From positions 109,022,718-109,086,717 of the forward strand of contig CM075675.1 of NCBI GenBank assembly GCA_037962975.1: a stretch of 64,000 nucleotides of DNA, written 5' to 3'. The notes beneath the pieces were generated by a model that had not been told where the DNA came from, made no database searches, and saw only the letters and a program-made list of their open reading frames with translations. The position numbers and the translations under genes were made by a program. This stretch comes from Clitoria ternatea. Its lineage: Eukaryota > Streptophyta > Magnoliopsida > Fabales > Fabaceae. Shown in pieces: positions 10,504-23,665 of this stretch; within the stretch, counting starts at the first letter, position 1, and the number at the start of each line of letters is the position of its first letter.

Positions 10504-12368
10504 TGATAAGTCTTGAAAAGACTTAATTATTCCACTGTTTATTTAACATAAATTACTAAGTATTGTCTAGTTTTGATATTATTATTTAATAATTTGTTAA
10601 TAATTCATGTTTTAGTTAATTATTTCAAAAGTATGCTATTTATGTAAGAAACCGATTAAAAATATTAATTAGCTAAGGAATTTTGAAGCAGCCAGCGTAT
10701 AAATGCTAGGCAAGTAGCTGTTTATTGGTGCAGGAACAGGGCGGACTCAAGATAAGAAGAAAATTCCGAGTGAAATCCTACAAATCCGAGTAGAAATTGA
10801 TAAATCCGAGTGAGACTTCCTGAATCCGACTGAAAAAAGCCCAAATACTGACCAAGCGAGACTTCAAGTAAGCTAACTTAAGAAGACTCCAAAGACACCG
10901 ACTCCGAAAGAGAACAAGGACTCGGAATATTGCATGAAGAACCCGAACGCCAACTGCAGAATACCGATTAAATAATCAACTCGCTCAAGCGGGAGTTAAA
11001 TTCGCTAAAGCGAAGGATAAAAATTAGCTCAAGCGAAGCAATCACGCTTGAGCGAGAAAGCCATTCTGTATTACATATTTCCAATTCGCCCAAGCTTCGC
11101 CATAACGCTTAAGCGACCAAGCAACACTGTAGTACAATTCCCGAACTCGCTCAAGCGAGAGTTTAATCCGCTCAAGCGAAAACCCAGCAGCTGAAGCGAA
11201 AAAGCAGTAACTTAAACCCTATTTCTTCCCTCCAACAACACACACCTGGTGCAATACTGTTTCCGCTTTCATTGCCTTCTTCTCCACTGCTGCAACCTTA
11301 GTAACTTAAGTAGTGAACTGTCAATTAGCTGGTGCTGCGCTGTAAATTAGCTAAGGCTGAGCTGGATCCTGTTAAGAGCTGAGCTATAATTAGTTGGTTA
11401 CTCTGTAAACTGTGTAATTAGTTTTAGTCGTTAACTTAAGTTCTCTAAGTTATTAGTTAAGTTAGTTAGTTTAGTTAGATGCCTATATATATATTCATGT
11501 ACATACTCTGTAAAGTATGTGGAGACAGAGAATACATAGAACACAATCTTTTTCATTCTAAACTTCGAACATCTTACTACTTCATTTTCTCTCTCTAAAC
11601 TCTCTCCTCCATGACGTTCCACAATCCTTCGATGGAACTGAAGTCAATGGAGTTCTAAATCCCTAAGGTTGGGATTGTGAAGGTGAGCAATGGAGTCTTA
11701 AAGCTGTGAGCAAGTAGATCGACTTCTAGATCTTGAGGCGAACAAGCTGAGGAGTGGAGCAGAATCGCTGGATTGACAAATCCAGAACTGATGAAGAACT
11801 TCGCCAGTGAGGAATCATGGTTGAAGCTTAGGTAACTTCCAGCTTTCTAACTAGTTCAGGCCTAATCAATTTAGGTGAATAGTTAGAGTTTAACCTCCAA
11901 TTTCGCATTAGATTCTTAGGTTAATCGAGCACTTAAGGAATTAAGGTTCATTGCTTAAGGATTAGTGTTTTTCACCTAAGGAATTAGGGAATAACCACAA
12001 GCGGATTGTCCTCTAGATTGTGAAGTTCGATTATACTTAATTGCATGTTTCTTGAGGAGATTGTGAGCCGAAGCAATCCTGACCTGTTTTCTATTAATCA
12101 CTTTCCTCATTTCACTTTAACTCTGTTTCTAAAAATACAAAAACAACTATAAACACTAAAACCATAAAAACCGAATGAACTTCATGTATTTTCTGTTGGT
12201 TCAGCTTGTACTAGTCCTAGATTGAGGTACTTACCACAATCCCTGTGGGACGATCAAATACACTACAATTTTAACGACTGGTGCGCTTGCCAAAGTGTAA
12301 ATCCGAGAGTCACATTTTATTTTACTAAGATTTTTACACCAAATTAATGGCTCAGGATTTCAGCATCA
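10504..12368 (+). repeat. 3' LTR of the Athila-like element
   Basis: 1,865 bp, starting TGATAAGTCTTGAAAAGAC and ending GGATTTCAGCATCA, so the termini are TGAT...ATCA. The boundaries are fixed by comparison with the nested minus-strand element, whose LTR ends are proven by a target duplication. Inside are CCGAGTG words (10765-10850), a cluster of CGCTCAAGCG hairpin motifs (about 10979-11185) and a TATA box (11484-11494). The right flank is the GGTAGCA heptamer array. Confidence 0.88.
11484..11494 (+). promoter_or_regulatory. Probable LTR core promoter TATA box
   Basis: TATATATATAT in the second half of the LTR, followed by CATGTACATACTC. The equivalent position in both LTRs of the nested element also keeps a TATATATA run, which supports a conserved U3 promoter. 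Confidence 0.45.
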
Positions 12369-12510
12369 GCAGGTAGCATGTATTAGGTAGCAGGTAGCAG
12401 GTTGTAGGTAGCAGGTAGCAGGTTATAGGTAGCAGGTAGCAGGTAGCAGGTACCAGGTACCAGGTTGAAGGTAGCAGGTTACAGGTAGCAGGTTAGAGGT
12501 AGCAGGTTGT
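12369..12510. repeat. GGTAGCA heptamer minisatellite array (A1)
   Basis: Tandem 7-bp units GGTAGCA with variants GGTTGCA, GGTTATA and GGTACCA. It abuts the Athila-like LTR directly, so that element inserted into or beside this array. Confidence 0.85.
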
Positions 12511-14198
12511 ATGTGAAAATTTTCTCATACTTCCATGGGAGTTAGCCTTCAAATTTAGCTAAAATTCATTGTTGGAGAATATTTTCTCCTTCCCTAGGAG
12601 AAATCTGATGAAACGTCAGGGACAACCGTACAATGCCTTTCTAAGCATGACCACAAAAAAGCATGGAAAAATTGAACCGCTTGATTTTCTCATATTTTCG
12701 TGGGTAATTAGCCTTTAAGTGTTGCTAAATATTAGTCATTGGAGAAAATATGCTTCCCCGTTAGATGAATTATGATGAAATTTCAAGGATAACCTTACAA
12801 ATGCTTTTTAAGCATGGCCGCCAAAAATCATGTAAAAATTTAACTAGTTGATTTTTCATATTTTTGTGGGCATTAGCCTTCAAATGTGGCTTAAAATTCA
12901 TCGTTGGAGAAAATCTGGCCATTCCCATAGAGATATCTGATAAAACTTTAAGGATAACCCTACAATGCCTTTCTAAGCATGACCGTAAAAAATGATGTGA
13001 AATTTCAACTTGTTGGTTTTATGATATTTTCATGCATATTAGCCTTAATATTTTGCTAAAAATTCATTGTTGGAGAAAATCTCCCCATTCCTTTGGAGAA
13101 ATATAATGAAACTTCAGGGATAACCTTACAATGTCTTTCTAAGCATGGTCGTAAAAAAGCATGTAAAAATTCAACCACTTAATATTCATATATTTTCTTG
13201 CATAATAGCCTTTAAATTTGGGTAAAAACTCATCGTTGGAGAAAATCTGCCCTTCGCTTGGGGAACTATGGTGAAATTTAAGGATCACCCTTAAAAATCC
13301 TTTCTAAGCATGGCCGTAAAAACTTATGCAAAAATTCAACAGCTCGATTTTGTCATATATTTATGGGCAATAGCCTTCAAATTTGGCTAAAAACTTATCG
13401 TTGGAGAAAATCTACTCCTTTCTTTAGAGAAATCTAAAGAAACTTCAGGGGCAACCTTACAATGCCTTTCTAATCATGCCCATAAAAAATCGTGTAAAAC
13501 TTCAACTGCTCGATTTTGACATATTTTTGTAGGTATTAGCCTTGAAATTTGGGTAAAAATTTATTGTTGGAGAAATTTCTTCTTCCCTTAGAGAAATCTG
13601 ATGAAACTTCAAGGATAACCTTACAATGTCTTTCTAAGCATGACCACAAAAAAAGCATACAAAAATTAAACCGTTTGATTTTCTTATATTTTCTTGGAAA
13701 TTAGCCTTCAAATTTGGCTAAAAAATTCATTGTTGGAAAAAATCTACGCCTTCGTTTGGGAAATATGGTGAAATCTAAGATAGAACCTTACAAATCTTTT
13801 CTAAGCACGCCGCAATAAATAATATGAAAAAATTTAACCGCTCGATTTTTTCATATTTTTATGCGTATTTGCCTTCAAATTTGGCTAAAAATTATTGTTT
13901 AAGAAAATATACCTCTTTCTAAGGAGAGATATGATGAAACTTTAGGGACAACATTACAAATCCTTTTTAAGCTTGGCCACAAAAAAATGTAAAAATTCAG
14001 CCGCTTGGTTTTGTCATATATTCGTGGGCATGAGCCTTTATTTGTTATTAAAAATTCATTGTTGGAGAAAATTTCCCCCTACCCTTGAGAAATTTGATAA
14101 TACTTGAGGAAAACCTCACAATCCATTTCCAAGCATGGCCACAAAAGATCATGTAAAAATTCATCTGCAAGAAATTTAATGAAGCTTTAGGGAGAACC
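12511..14198. repeat. 166-bp satellite block, first half of a higher-order repeat
   Basis: About 10 diverged direct monomers of about 166 bp. Landmark words recurring at that spacing are TTCATCGTTGGAGAAAATC, GATGAAACTTCAGGGACAAC, CCTTTCTAAGCATGGCCG, CAAAAATTCAACCGCTCG and TTTTCGTGGGCATTAGCC. For example, TTGGAGAA occurs near 12573, 12740, 12904, 13072, 13236 and 13401. No gene. I do not recognise the satellite family. Confidence 0.9.
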
Positions 14199-14430
14199 TT
14201 CAGGTAGCAAGTTGTAGGTAACAGGCTGTAGGTTACAACTAACAGGTAGCAAGTATCAGGTAACAGGTAGCAGGTACCAAGTAGCAGGTAGAGGTTGCAG
14301 GTAGCAGGTAGCAGGTAGCAGGTAGCAGGTTACAGGTAGCAGGTAGCAGGTTGCAGGTAACAGGTTGTAGGTAGCAGGTTACAGGTAGCAGGTAGCAGGT
14401 TACAGGTAGCAGGTAGTAGGTAGCAGGTTG
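14199..14430. repeat. GGTAGCA heptamer array (A2)
   Basis: Tandem GGTAGCA/GGTAACA/GGTTGCA units separating two similar blocks of 166-bp monomers. It has no linker module after it, unlike the arrays at 16110, 17346, 46456, 49416 and 54336. Confidence 0.85.
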
Positions 14431-16109
14431 TATGTGAAAATTTTCTCATACTTCCATGGGAGTTAGCCTTCAAATTTAGCTAAAAATTCATTGTTGGAGA
14501 AAATTTTCTCCTTCCTTGGGAGAAATCTTATGAAACGTCAGGGACAACCGTACAATGCCTTTCTAAGCATGACCATAAAAAAGCATGGAAAAATTGAACC
14601 GCTTAATTTTCTCATATTTTTGTGGGTAATTAGCCTTTAAGTGTTGCTAAATATTAATCATTGGAGAAAATATGCTTCTTCGCTAGGTGAATTATGATGA
14701 AATTTCAAGGATAACCTTACAAAGCCTTTCTAAGCATGGCCGCCAAAAATCATGCAAAAATTCAACTACTTGATTATTCATATTTTTGTGGGCATTAACC
14801 TTCAAATGTGGCTTAAAATTCATCGTTAGAGAAAATCTGGTAATTCCCATAGAGATATCTGATGAAACTTTAAGGATAACCCTACAATGTCTTTCTAAGT
14901 ATGGCCGTAAAAAATGATGTGAAATTTCAACTTTTTGGCTTTGTGATATTTTCATGCATATTAGCCTTAATATTTTGCTAAAAATTCATTGTTGGAGAAA
15001 ATCTCCTCATTCCTTTGGAGAAACCTAATGAAACTTCAGGGACAACCTTACAATGTCTTTCTAAGCATGGCCGTAAAAAAGCATGTAAAAATTCAACCGC
15101 TCAATATTCACATATTTTATTGCATTTGGGTAAAAACTCATCGTTGGAGAAAATTTGCCCTTCGCTTGGGGAAATATGGTGAAATTTAAGGGTCAACCTT
15201 AGAAATCCTTTCTAAGCATGGCCGTAAAAACTCATGCAAAAATTCAACAGCTCAATTTTGTCATATATTTATGGGCAATAGCCTTCAAATTTGGCTAAAA
15301 ACTCATCGTTGGAGAAAATCTACTCATTTCCTTAGAGAAATCTAAAGAAACTTTAGGGGCAACCTTACAATGCCTTTCTAATCATGCCCATAAAAAATCA
15401 TGCAAAACTTCAACTGCTCGATTTTGACATATTTTTGTAGGTATTAACCTTCAAATTTGGGTAAAAATTCATTGTTGGAGAAATTTCTTCTTCCCTTAGA
15501 GAAATCTGATGAAACTTCAAGGACAACCTTACAATGTCTTTCTAAGCATGACCGTAAAAAAAGCATGCAAAAATTAAACCGTTTGATTTTCTCATATTTT
15601 CTTGGAAATTAGCCTTCAAATTTGGCTAAAAAATTTATTGTTGGAAAAAATCTACGCCTTCGTTTGGGAAATATGGTGAAATCTCAGATACAACCTTACA
15701 AATCTTTTCTAAGCATGCCGTAATAAATAATATGAAAAAATTTAACCGCTCGATTTTTTCATATTTTCATGCATATTTGCCTTCAAATTTGGCTAAAAAT
15801 CATCGTTTAAGAAAATATACCTCTTTCTAAGGAGATATATGATGAAACTTTAGGGACAACATTACAAAGCCTTTTTAAGCTTGGCCACAAAAAAATGAAA
15901 AAATTCAGCCGCTTGGTTTTGTCATATGGTCATGGGCATGAACCTTTATTTTTTGTTAAAAATTTATTGTTGGAGAAAATCTCCCCCTACCCTTGAGAAA
16001 TCTGATAATACTTAGGAAAACCTTACAATCCATTTCTAAGCATGGCCCCAAAAGATCATGTAAAAATTCATCTGCAAGAAATTTAATGAAGCTTCAGGGA
16101 GAACCTTTA
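14431..16109. repeat. 166-bp satellite block, second half of the 1.9-kb higher-order repeat
   Basis: Monomer-by-monomer copy of 12511-14198. The leader atgtgaaaattttctcat recurs at an offset of 1921 bp (12511 and 14432), an internal anchor at 1922 bp and the end anchor tctgcaagaa at 1907 bp. A 13-bp deletion near 15125 accounts for most of the change in offset. No gene. Confidence 0.88.
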
Positions 16110-16612
16110 GGTAGCAAATTGTAGGTAACAGGCTGTAGGTTACAACTAACAGGTAACAAGTATCAGGTAACAGGTAGCAGGTATCAAGTAGCAGGTAGAG
16201 GTTGCAGGTAGAGGTTGCAGGTAGTAGGTAGCAGGTAGCAGGTAGCAGGTAGCAGGTAGCAAGTTGTAGGTAGCAGGTTGCAGGTAGCAGGTTATAGGTA
16301 GCAGGTAGCGGGTAGCAGGTAGCAGGTTGTAGGCTAGAGGTTACAGGTAGCAGGTAGCAGGTAGCACGTTACAGGTTACAGGTAGCAGGTAGCAGGTTGT
16401 AGGTAGCAAGTTGCAGGTAGCAGGTAACAGGTAGCAGCTTGCAGGTAGAAGATAACACATAACAAGTAGCAAGTAGCAGGTAGTAGGTAATAGGTAGCAG
16501 GTAGCAGGTAACAGTTAAAAGGTAGCAGGTTATATGTTATAGGTATTAGGTTGCAGGTTACAGGTTATAGGTTACAGGTAACAGGTTGCTTGTCACAGGT
16601 TACAGGTTGTAG
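16110..16612. repeat. GGTAGCA heptamer array (A3)
   Basis: About 500 bp of GGTAGCA-type units with rising variant content (GGTTACA, GGTTATA, GGTTGTA) toward the right, ending at a GGTACC linker. Confidence 0.85.
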
Positions 16613-16735
16613 GTACTAGTTGGTACCGTGTAATTTGTAATAGATATATGGATAATAAATCAACTTCATTGTTAAGGTAAGAATTTGATCCTTTACTAAA
16701 CCCCAATCGAACTCAGAACCCCATGTTTAAGAAAA
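16613..16735. repeat. GGTACC linker module following a heptamer array (copy 1)
   Basis: Recurring module of about 120 bp: TTGGTACC, then TGTAATTTGTAATAGATA, TGGATAATA, and TTTACTAAACCCCAATCGAA. Copies occur at five places, always directly after a heptamer array and before satellite or core sequence. Confidence 0.8.
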
Positions 16736-17345
16736 ATCTACCTCTTCCCTTGGAGAAAAGTAATCAAACTTTAGGGACAACCTTATAATGCACTTCTAAG
16801 AATGGCCGTAAAAAAGCATACATAAATTTAACTGCTCGATTTTCTCATATTTTAGTGGGTGCCTTTCAATATGGTTAAAATTCATCGTTGGGGAAAATAT
16901 GCTCCTTCCCTTGGAGAAATCTGATGAAAGTTCAGGGACAACCTTACATGTCATTCTAAGCATGAGTGCAAAAAACATGTAAAAATGCAACTGCTAAGTT
17001 TTATCATATTTTCAAGAGGATTAGACTTCAAATTTGGCTAAAAATTCATTGTTTAAGAAAATGTGTCCATTCCCTTGAAGAAATCTAATGAAACTTCAGG
17101 GAAGGCCTTAAAATCCTTTTCTAAGCATTACCACAAAAAATAATGACAAAATTCAACCGCACGGTTTTGCCATATTTTCATGCGCTTTAACCTTCAAAGT
17201 TGGCTAAAAAAATCACGTTTTAAAAAAATTACCCTTCCCTTGGGGAAATATGATGAAACAGAACACCTTACAATCCCTTTCTAAGCATAGCCGCAAAAGA
17301 TCATGTAAAAATTTATCCGTAAGAAATTTGATGAAGCTTCAAGGA
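16736..17345. repeat. 166-bp satellite block
   Basis: Three to four diverged direct monomers between two heptamer arrays. It ends in the same aagaaatttgatgaagctt word that precedes arrays A2 and A3, so the array boundary is conserved. No gene. Confidence 0.82.
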
Positions 17346-17522
17346 GAATCTTTAGGTAGCAGGTTGTAGGTAGCAGGTTGCAGGTTCCAAGTAATAGGTA
17401 ATAGGTAGCAAGTAACAGGTAACACGTAACAGGTAGCAGGTATCAGGTAGCAAGTAGTAGGTTACAAGTAGTAGGTTATATGTTACAAGTTGTAGGTAGC
17501 AGGTTGCAGGTTACAAGCTATA
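17346..17522. repeat. GGTAGCA heptamer array (A4)
   Basis: Short array of GGTAGCA/GGTAACA/GGTTACA units. Confidence 0.82.
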
Positions 17523-17640
17523 GGTGGTACCTTCTAATTTGTTATAGATATGTGGATAATAGATCAACTTCATAGTTAAGGTAACATGTACCTTGATCCT
17601 TTACCAAACCCCAATCGAACTCGAAACCCCGAGTTTAAGA
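17523..17640. repeat. GGTACC linker module (copy 2)
   Basis: Same module as 16613-16735: GGTACC, TTGTTATAGATATGTGG, ATAATAGATCAACTTCAT, then CCAAACCCCAATCGAACTCG. Confidence 0.8.
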
Positions 17641-20600
17641 AAGATCTATTTCTTCCCTTGGAGAAAACTAATCAAACTTTAGGGACAACCTTACAATGTC
17701 TATCTAAGAATGGCCGAAAAAATCATGCAAAAATTTAACTTCTTGATTTTGTCATATTTTTCGTAGGCATTAGCCTTCAAATTTAACTAAAAATTCATCG
17801 TTGGAGAAAAATTATGAAACTTGAAGAATAAGAAAATTGCGTGTTTCTAAGCCTTGCTGCAAAAAATGATCCAAAAATTCAAGCTCCGACTACCATTTTC
17901 CATTTGTTGGGATTTTACACTAAATATCTTTGTTTTAGAAAAATATGCCAATTTCCTTGGAGAAAAGCAATAAAACTTTAAGGACAACTTTACAATAACT
18001 TACTAAGCATGATTACAAAAAATCATGTAAAAATTCAACCGCTCAGTTGTCATATTTTTTTGCCTAATAAGCCTTTAAATTTGACTAAAAATTCATCGTT
18101 AGAGAAAAATTATGAAAATTTAGGAACAAGAAGATAACGTATTTCAAAACGTTTCTAAAAACCCGTACAAAAGTTTGAGCTCCAGGTACCAGTTTCCATT
18201 TCTTGGAATTTTACACTAAATATCTTTGTTTTAAAAAATTCTACCCCTTCTGAGGGAGAAAACTAATTAAATTTTGGAGAACACCTTACAATGTCTTTCT
18301 AAGTATGGACGCAAAAAATTATCTAAGAATTCAACCGCTCAGTTTTGTGATATTTTTCAAATGAAACTTTGGGAATAAGAAGGTAGCGTATTTCTATGGA
18401 TTGTTGTAAAAAATGATCCAAAAATTTGAGATCCAGGTATCATTTTCCATTTTTTGGATTTTACACTGATATCTTTGTTTTATAAAAATCTACCCCTTCC
18501 CTTGGAGAAATCTGATGAAACTTAAGGAATAACCTTACAATGCCTTTATAAGCATGGTCGTAGAAAATTGTTCAGAAAAATAACTGCTCGGTTTTGATAT
18601 ATTTTAATGGGCAGCTTTCAAATTTGGCTAAAAACTAGTCGTTCGAGCAAATCTGCCCCTTCCCTAAAGGATTCTGATGAAACTTTAAGGACAACCTTAC
18701 AATGCCTTTCTAAACATGGCCGTAAAAAATCATGTAAAAATACAACCGTTCGGTTTGGTCACATCTTATGGTCATTAGCCTTCAAATTTGGCTAAAAATT
18801 CATCATTAAAGAGAATCTATCCCTTCCCTTGGAAAAATATGATGAAACATAAGGGGCAACCCTACAATGCCTTTATAAGCATGGCCGCAAAAAATTAACC
18901 ATCCGGTTTTGACATATTTTTATAGGTAGCATTCAATTTTGCTAAAAATAGGTTTTTGTAGGAAATGTGCCCACCCCTTGGAGAAATATGATGAAACTTC
19001 AGGGGAAATCTTATAATGTCTTCCTAAGCATAGCCGTAAAAAGGCATACAAAAATTCTACCGCTCATATTTGTGAGCTATAGCCTTTAAGTTTGGCTAAA
19101 AATTTATTGTTGGTGAAAATCTGCCCCTTCCCTTGGAGAAATCTGATAAAACTTCAGGGACAACCCTACAATGCCTTTCTAAGCATGACCGTAAAAAATC
19201 ATGTAAAATTAACCACTCAGTTTTGTCATGTTTTTTGGGCTATAGCCTTCAAATTTGACTAAAAATTCATCGTTGGTTAAAATCTACCCCTTCCCTTGAA
19301 GAAATATGATGAAACTTCCAGGACAACCCTACAATGCTTTTCAAAATGTGACCATAAAAAATCATGTAAAAATTTAACCACTTAGTTTTGTCATATTTTT
19401 GTTGGCTATAGCATTCAAATTTGGCTAAAAATTCAACGTTGGTGAAAATCTGCCTCTTCCTTTGGAGAAATTTGATGAAACTTCAGGGAAAACCCTACAA
19501 TGCCTTTCTATGCATGGCCATAAAAAATCATGCAAAATTTCAACCACTCGATTTGGTCATATTTTCATGTGCTAGCCTTCAAATTTTCTAAAAGCATGGC
19601 CGTAAAAAATTACTAAAACTTCAAATGCTTGGTTTTGTCATATTTTCATGGGCTATAGCCTTTAAATTTGCTAAAAGTTCATCGTTGGAGAAAATCTGCC
19701 GCTTCTCTTAGAGAAATCTGATTGAACTTTAAGAAATTTCCTACAATACCATTTTAAGTATGGCTATAAAAATTACACAAATATTCAACTGTATGGTTTT
19801 GTTAGATTTTCGTTGGCTATAGCTTTCAAATTCGGCTAAAAATTCATCCTTATAGAAAATCTACCCCTTCCCTTGGAGAAATCTAATGAAACTTTAGGGA
19901 CAACCCTACAATGCCTTTCTAAGCTTGGTCGTAAAAAATCGTAGAAAAATTCAACTGCTTGGTTGTCATATTTTTGTGCGCTATAACCTTCAAATTTAGC
20001 TAAAAATTTATTATTGGTGAAAATCTACCCTTTCCCTTGGAGAAATCTGATGAAACTTCAAGGATAACCCTACAATGCCTTTCTAAGTACGTAAAAAATC
20101 ATGTAAAATTCAAGTGCTCACTTTGGTTGTATTTTCATGTGCTATATAGCCTTCATCATTGGAAAACTCTGTCTTTTCTCTTAGAGGAATCCAGTTGAAC
20201 TTCAAGGACAATTCTACAACCCAGTTCTAAGTGTGACCATAAAAAGTTACATAAAAATTCAACCATTAGGTGTTGTTATATTTTTGTGGGCTATATAGCC
20301 TTCAAATTTGACTAAAAATTCATCATTGGTCAAAATTTACCCATTCCCTTGGAGAAATATGATGAAACTTTAGGGACAACCCTACAATGCCTTTCAAAGT
20401 GTGACCGTAAAAAATTATGTAAAAATTCAACTGCTCAATTTTGTCATATTTTTATGGGCTCACGTTCAAATTTGCCTAGAAATTCAACGTTGGTGAAAAT
20501 ATACCCCTTCCCTTGGATAAATTTAATGAAACTTTTGGGACAACTTTACATTGCCTTTCTAAGTGTGGCCGTAAAAAATTATGCAAAACTTTAATTGCTC

Positions 20601-20669
20601 AATTTTGTCATATTTTCGTGGGCTATAACCTTCAAATTTGGCTAAAAATTCATCGTTGCTGATAATTTT
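17641..20669. repeat. 166-bp satellite block with long-variant monomers
   Basis: About 18 direct monomers. Three of them (near 17900-17945, 18190-18240 and 18450-18490) carry an extra segment with the word TTTTACACTAAATATC, defining a long-variant subfamily. The block is cut at 20669 by the large LTR insertion; bases 20665-20669 (ATTTT) are the left target duplication. No gene. Confidence 0.88.
20665..20669. other. Left target-site duplication ATTTT of the outer insertion
   Basis: ATTTT before TGTAACATCCC, matching 39622-39626. Satellite sequence on both sides joins in register when the insertion and one copy are removed. Confidence 0.85.
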
Positions 20670-23229
20670 TGTAACATCCCAAATTTTAAAATAGAGGATT
20701 AATTAAGGAAAATAAATATTGACAAGTTGAATATGAATTGTTTAATGTCCCACTAAATTGAAATTAATTAAATCATGATTTTTGGGGCTGTTGGTAATTT
20801 ATGGAGACCGGTTAAGCTGAAAATGAGCCCGGTTGAGAGATGGGTGTCGAACCAAGTATCTCGAAATGAGATGATATTAGTCAGGGCTATTGAGAATAAT
20901 ATTGGGAATCCGAATATACATTCGGAATAATTTTCGGATGAAGTATTGAGCCCAAACGAAGAGCCTGTTAGTGACGGTAATGATGAACTTTAATGAATAA
21001 AACTAAAAATAAAGCAAAAGCCTAATTTTCTTCTCCTTACTTTCGTGAATTGCTGAGAGAGTTGGAAAGACAAATTTTACTTCTTCTTCTTCTCTTATTT
21101 CCTCCTCCATTCTTCTTCTCTTCTCCTCCCAAACACCATAAGCCAAGAGGTGACCATCTCCTACCCCCATTTTCGTTCTGAAGAGGCTTGGAAGCTTGGA
21201 GTTCTTCCCTCTTTTTCCTCTTATTTTCATGCTACCTCTCTCCCTCTCTTGAACCCATTTCGTTTTGGGTGTGAGGTAAGCCCTTTCACCATTTTTAGAA
21301 TGGAGTGATAATGATATTATGGGGTATTATGATTTGGAGAAGAAAGGCATGTGCATGGGTGTTTATTAGAGCATTTAATGCTCATTCCTTAGAATGGGAC
21401 ATCATAAATGTGAGTATTTATAAAGAGAAAATGGTAGTTGGTGCATTAATGATGGTAGAGAATGAAGGTTTATGATGTGTTAATGAATATGGATGGGTTT
21501 TGGAGGAAACCCTAACCTTAAAGTTTGGGGGAAAATATCTAACGTTAGTTTAAGAGTGTATTCTATGGAGAAATATATGTCGTTGAGGAATATGAATGTT
21601 GGTAGAAGGAGTTTTGTGAAGCTTGGGGATAGGGTTGTCTTGTAACCCTTGAATTTAGATGATGGTGGCTTAATGGGAAGGAATTCCCGAAGCCTAATAA
21701 AGAATAAAAATGATATCTACGACATGTCTAGCACATGTTGTGGAAGTATAAATATGAATGTGACTAAATAGAGTTGAATTGATGGCTTGAGTAGTAATTA
21801 ATTGAGGTTTTACATGAATGTGAATGTAAGACCGATTCTGAACGACGAGGCGGGAGCGTCTTATCAATCAGAATTCTTCTCTTGAGGTAGGAGAGGAGTC
21901 TTAAGTTCTAAATGCATGAATTTGAATGTTATTTGATTGTGGTATGTAGTGTTATGCATGTTAGCCTTGCTTGAATACTGTGAGAAATGATGATATGTGG
22001 TGTGATGTAGACAATATGTTTGGCAACATGCTTTGGTGCATTTAGAATATTCATGGTATGTTATGTGAAGGTGTGTAGTGAGCAGTGATATGATGATAAG
22101 TTGTATTTACCATGAATATGATATGAATGTTGATGTTGATTATTGAGATTGAGAATAAGGAGAATGCCACCCAAAGATTTAAACTATTATGAACAATTAA
22201 TGTTAATAAAAGCCTTGTGGTGATGTTGATAATGGTGTTGATGATGTTGGATGATGAGTGACATATATAGGATGCATAGAGTAAGGAATGCATATGATCT
22301 ACATTTTCATCCATGGCATACTGCATAGCCGCCGTTGGGGAACGTTAGGGGAGTTCCCTCGGCCGACCCAGTGGGAGGGTGGCTCGGTGCACGAGCAAGT
22401 TGTATTTTCCCCTGTGACTTAGTGTAAAGTCACGAAGCCGCCCATGTATTGCTTCGGGGAGCTGCATATGGCCGACCCTTGTGGGGGGTGGCTCTTGATG
22501 AGCAGGTGATGCCGGTGGTCTTTAAGATCACAGCCGCCATGATTTAATATCTGGCCGGCCCGCAACACCATATGTTGATATGTTGTGTACCGCGGTCATG
22601 GTGATAATGATCAGGTGTTGCAAGATGGGCGATGCGGTTTGGTACCAGTAAAACGATTGGTGAATGCATGTAATTTAAAGAATAAGTGTATACATTTTAC
22701 TACTGCAGTAGGGGTGTGGTTAGATGACCATGCTTGAATCCCACAGTTGGTGTTGAATTTCCTACAGTCAGATCTGCAATTGTTAAAACATTCCTTTATG
22801 CATACGCATTAGCTTATGAGCATTTGCATATAGAAGGAAGTATGCCAAGGTAGTGAGATATGTTGATGATTGTGATGAGGTGGTAAAAATATAATTAAGA
22901 CAACATAAAAGATATCAATACCAGTTAAAGGTTGTGTGACAATTCAATGGTCGAATAACGTGGTTATGTATATGCTTGTGTGCTTTGTGTGGAAATATGT
23001 TGGCATATGGCATGGTGAATGTATTGATATGCAAAGTATACATGTGTTGATGTATTTATACATAATTACTTGGTATTCATATTCATACCTTTGGAATGTG
23101 GACTCACTCTCCCGTGTTGTCTATTTTTTTAGAATTGTGATGCAGGGCATTCATGGGAAGAGTAAGCATTTTAAAGTATATTTATGGCTATGGAGGTAAA
23201 TAGTGTATAGGGAGCGCCTTGGCCGGCGA

Positions 23230-23246
23230 TATATATAAATATATAG
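23230..23246 (+). promoter_or_regulatory. Possible LTR TATA box, B copy 1
   Basis: TATATATAAATATATAG, preceded by GGCCGGCGA. The identical site is at 37561-37577. It suggests transcription of the outer element on the + strand. Confidence 0.35.
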
Positions 23247-23665
23247 ATTTTGTGTAGCAGGAGATGTAATGAATGTTTGTTTTGGAAGTTTACATGATAG
23301 GTGATTTTGGAGGGTCATGGAAGAAAATGAGAAGTTGGTGTGGAACTCATTTTCATTCGTGACCCTAAGTATGTATGAAGGATTAATTTATAATGGAATT
23401 TCCATATATGTTGATGAATGAATGAAGAATTATATTTGAGTATTTCTTTTATAAAGTTGAGGAGATGAAGAATTGATTTTTATACGTTTGACGAGTGGAA
23501 TGGAAACTTAAGAATATGATGGTGTAGAACCAGTTTTAAATGACCCATATGATGATTGAGATGTAATGAATTCTGGTAAAATAGATGGAGTTCAATTTTA
23601 ATAGATTGTGTTGTGTAAATTCCGAGTTCTGCATGTTATCTGATGAACTCGCTCAGGCAAGATGG

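Larger units (their letters stand above)
1..12368 (+). mobile_element. Athila-like Ty3/gypsy LTR retrotransposon, 5' end cut off by the window
   Basis: An LTR retrotransposon with the order gag, protease, reverse transcriptase, RNase H, integrase, long spacer, small ORF, polypurine tract, 3' LTR. The order PR-RT-RH-IN places it in Ty3/gypsy. The gag N-terminus, the long 3' spacer with an extra ORF, and the tRNA-Asp primer site seen in its relative at 30585-30605 place it in the Athila group. Bases 1-24 are the exact reverse complement of 30541-30564 in the minus-strand relative. By that alignment the missing primer site ends about 21 bp upstream of the window and the missing 5' LTR about 47 bp upstream. 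Two in-frame TAG codons and a lost integrase catalytic residue make this copy non-autonomous. Its right flank is a GGTAGCA heptamer array; the target duplication cannot be tested because the left end is missing. Confidence 0.93.

Noticed and set aside
21003..21230. 75-codon minus-strand ORF, also open at 35334-35561
   Set aside because: Its presence in both places reflects the recent B duplication, not selection; it is antisense to a CTTCTT-rich LTR stretch.
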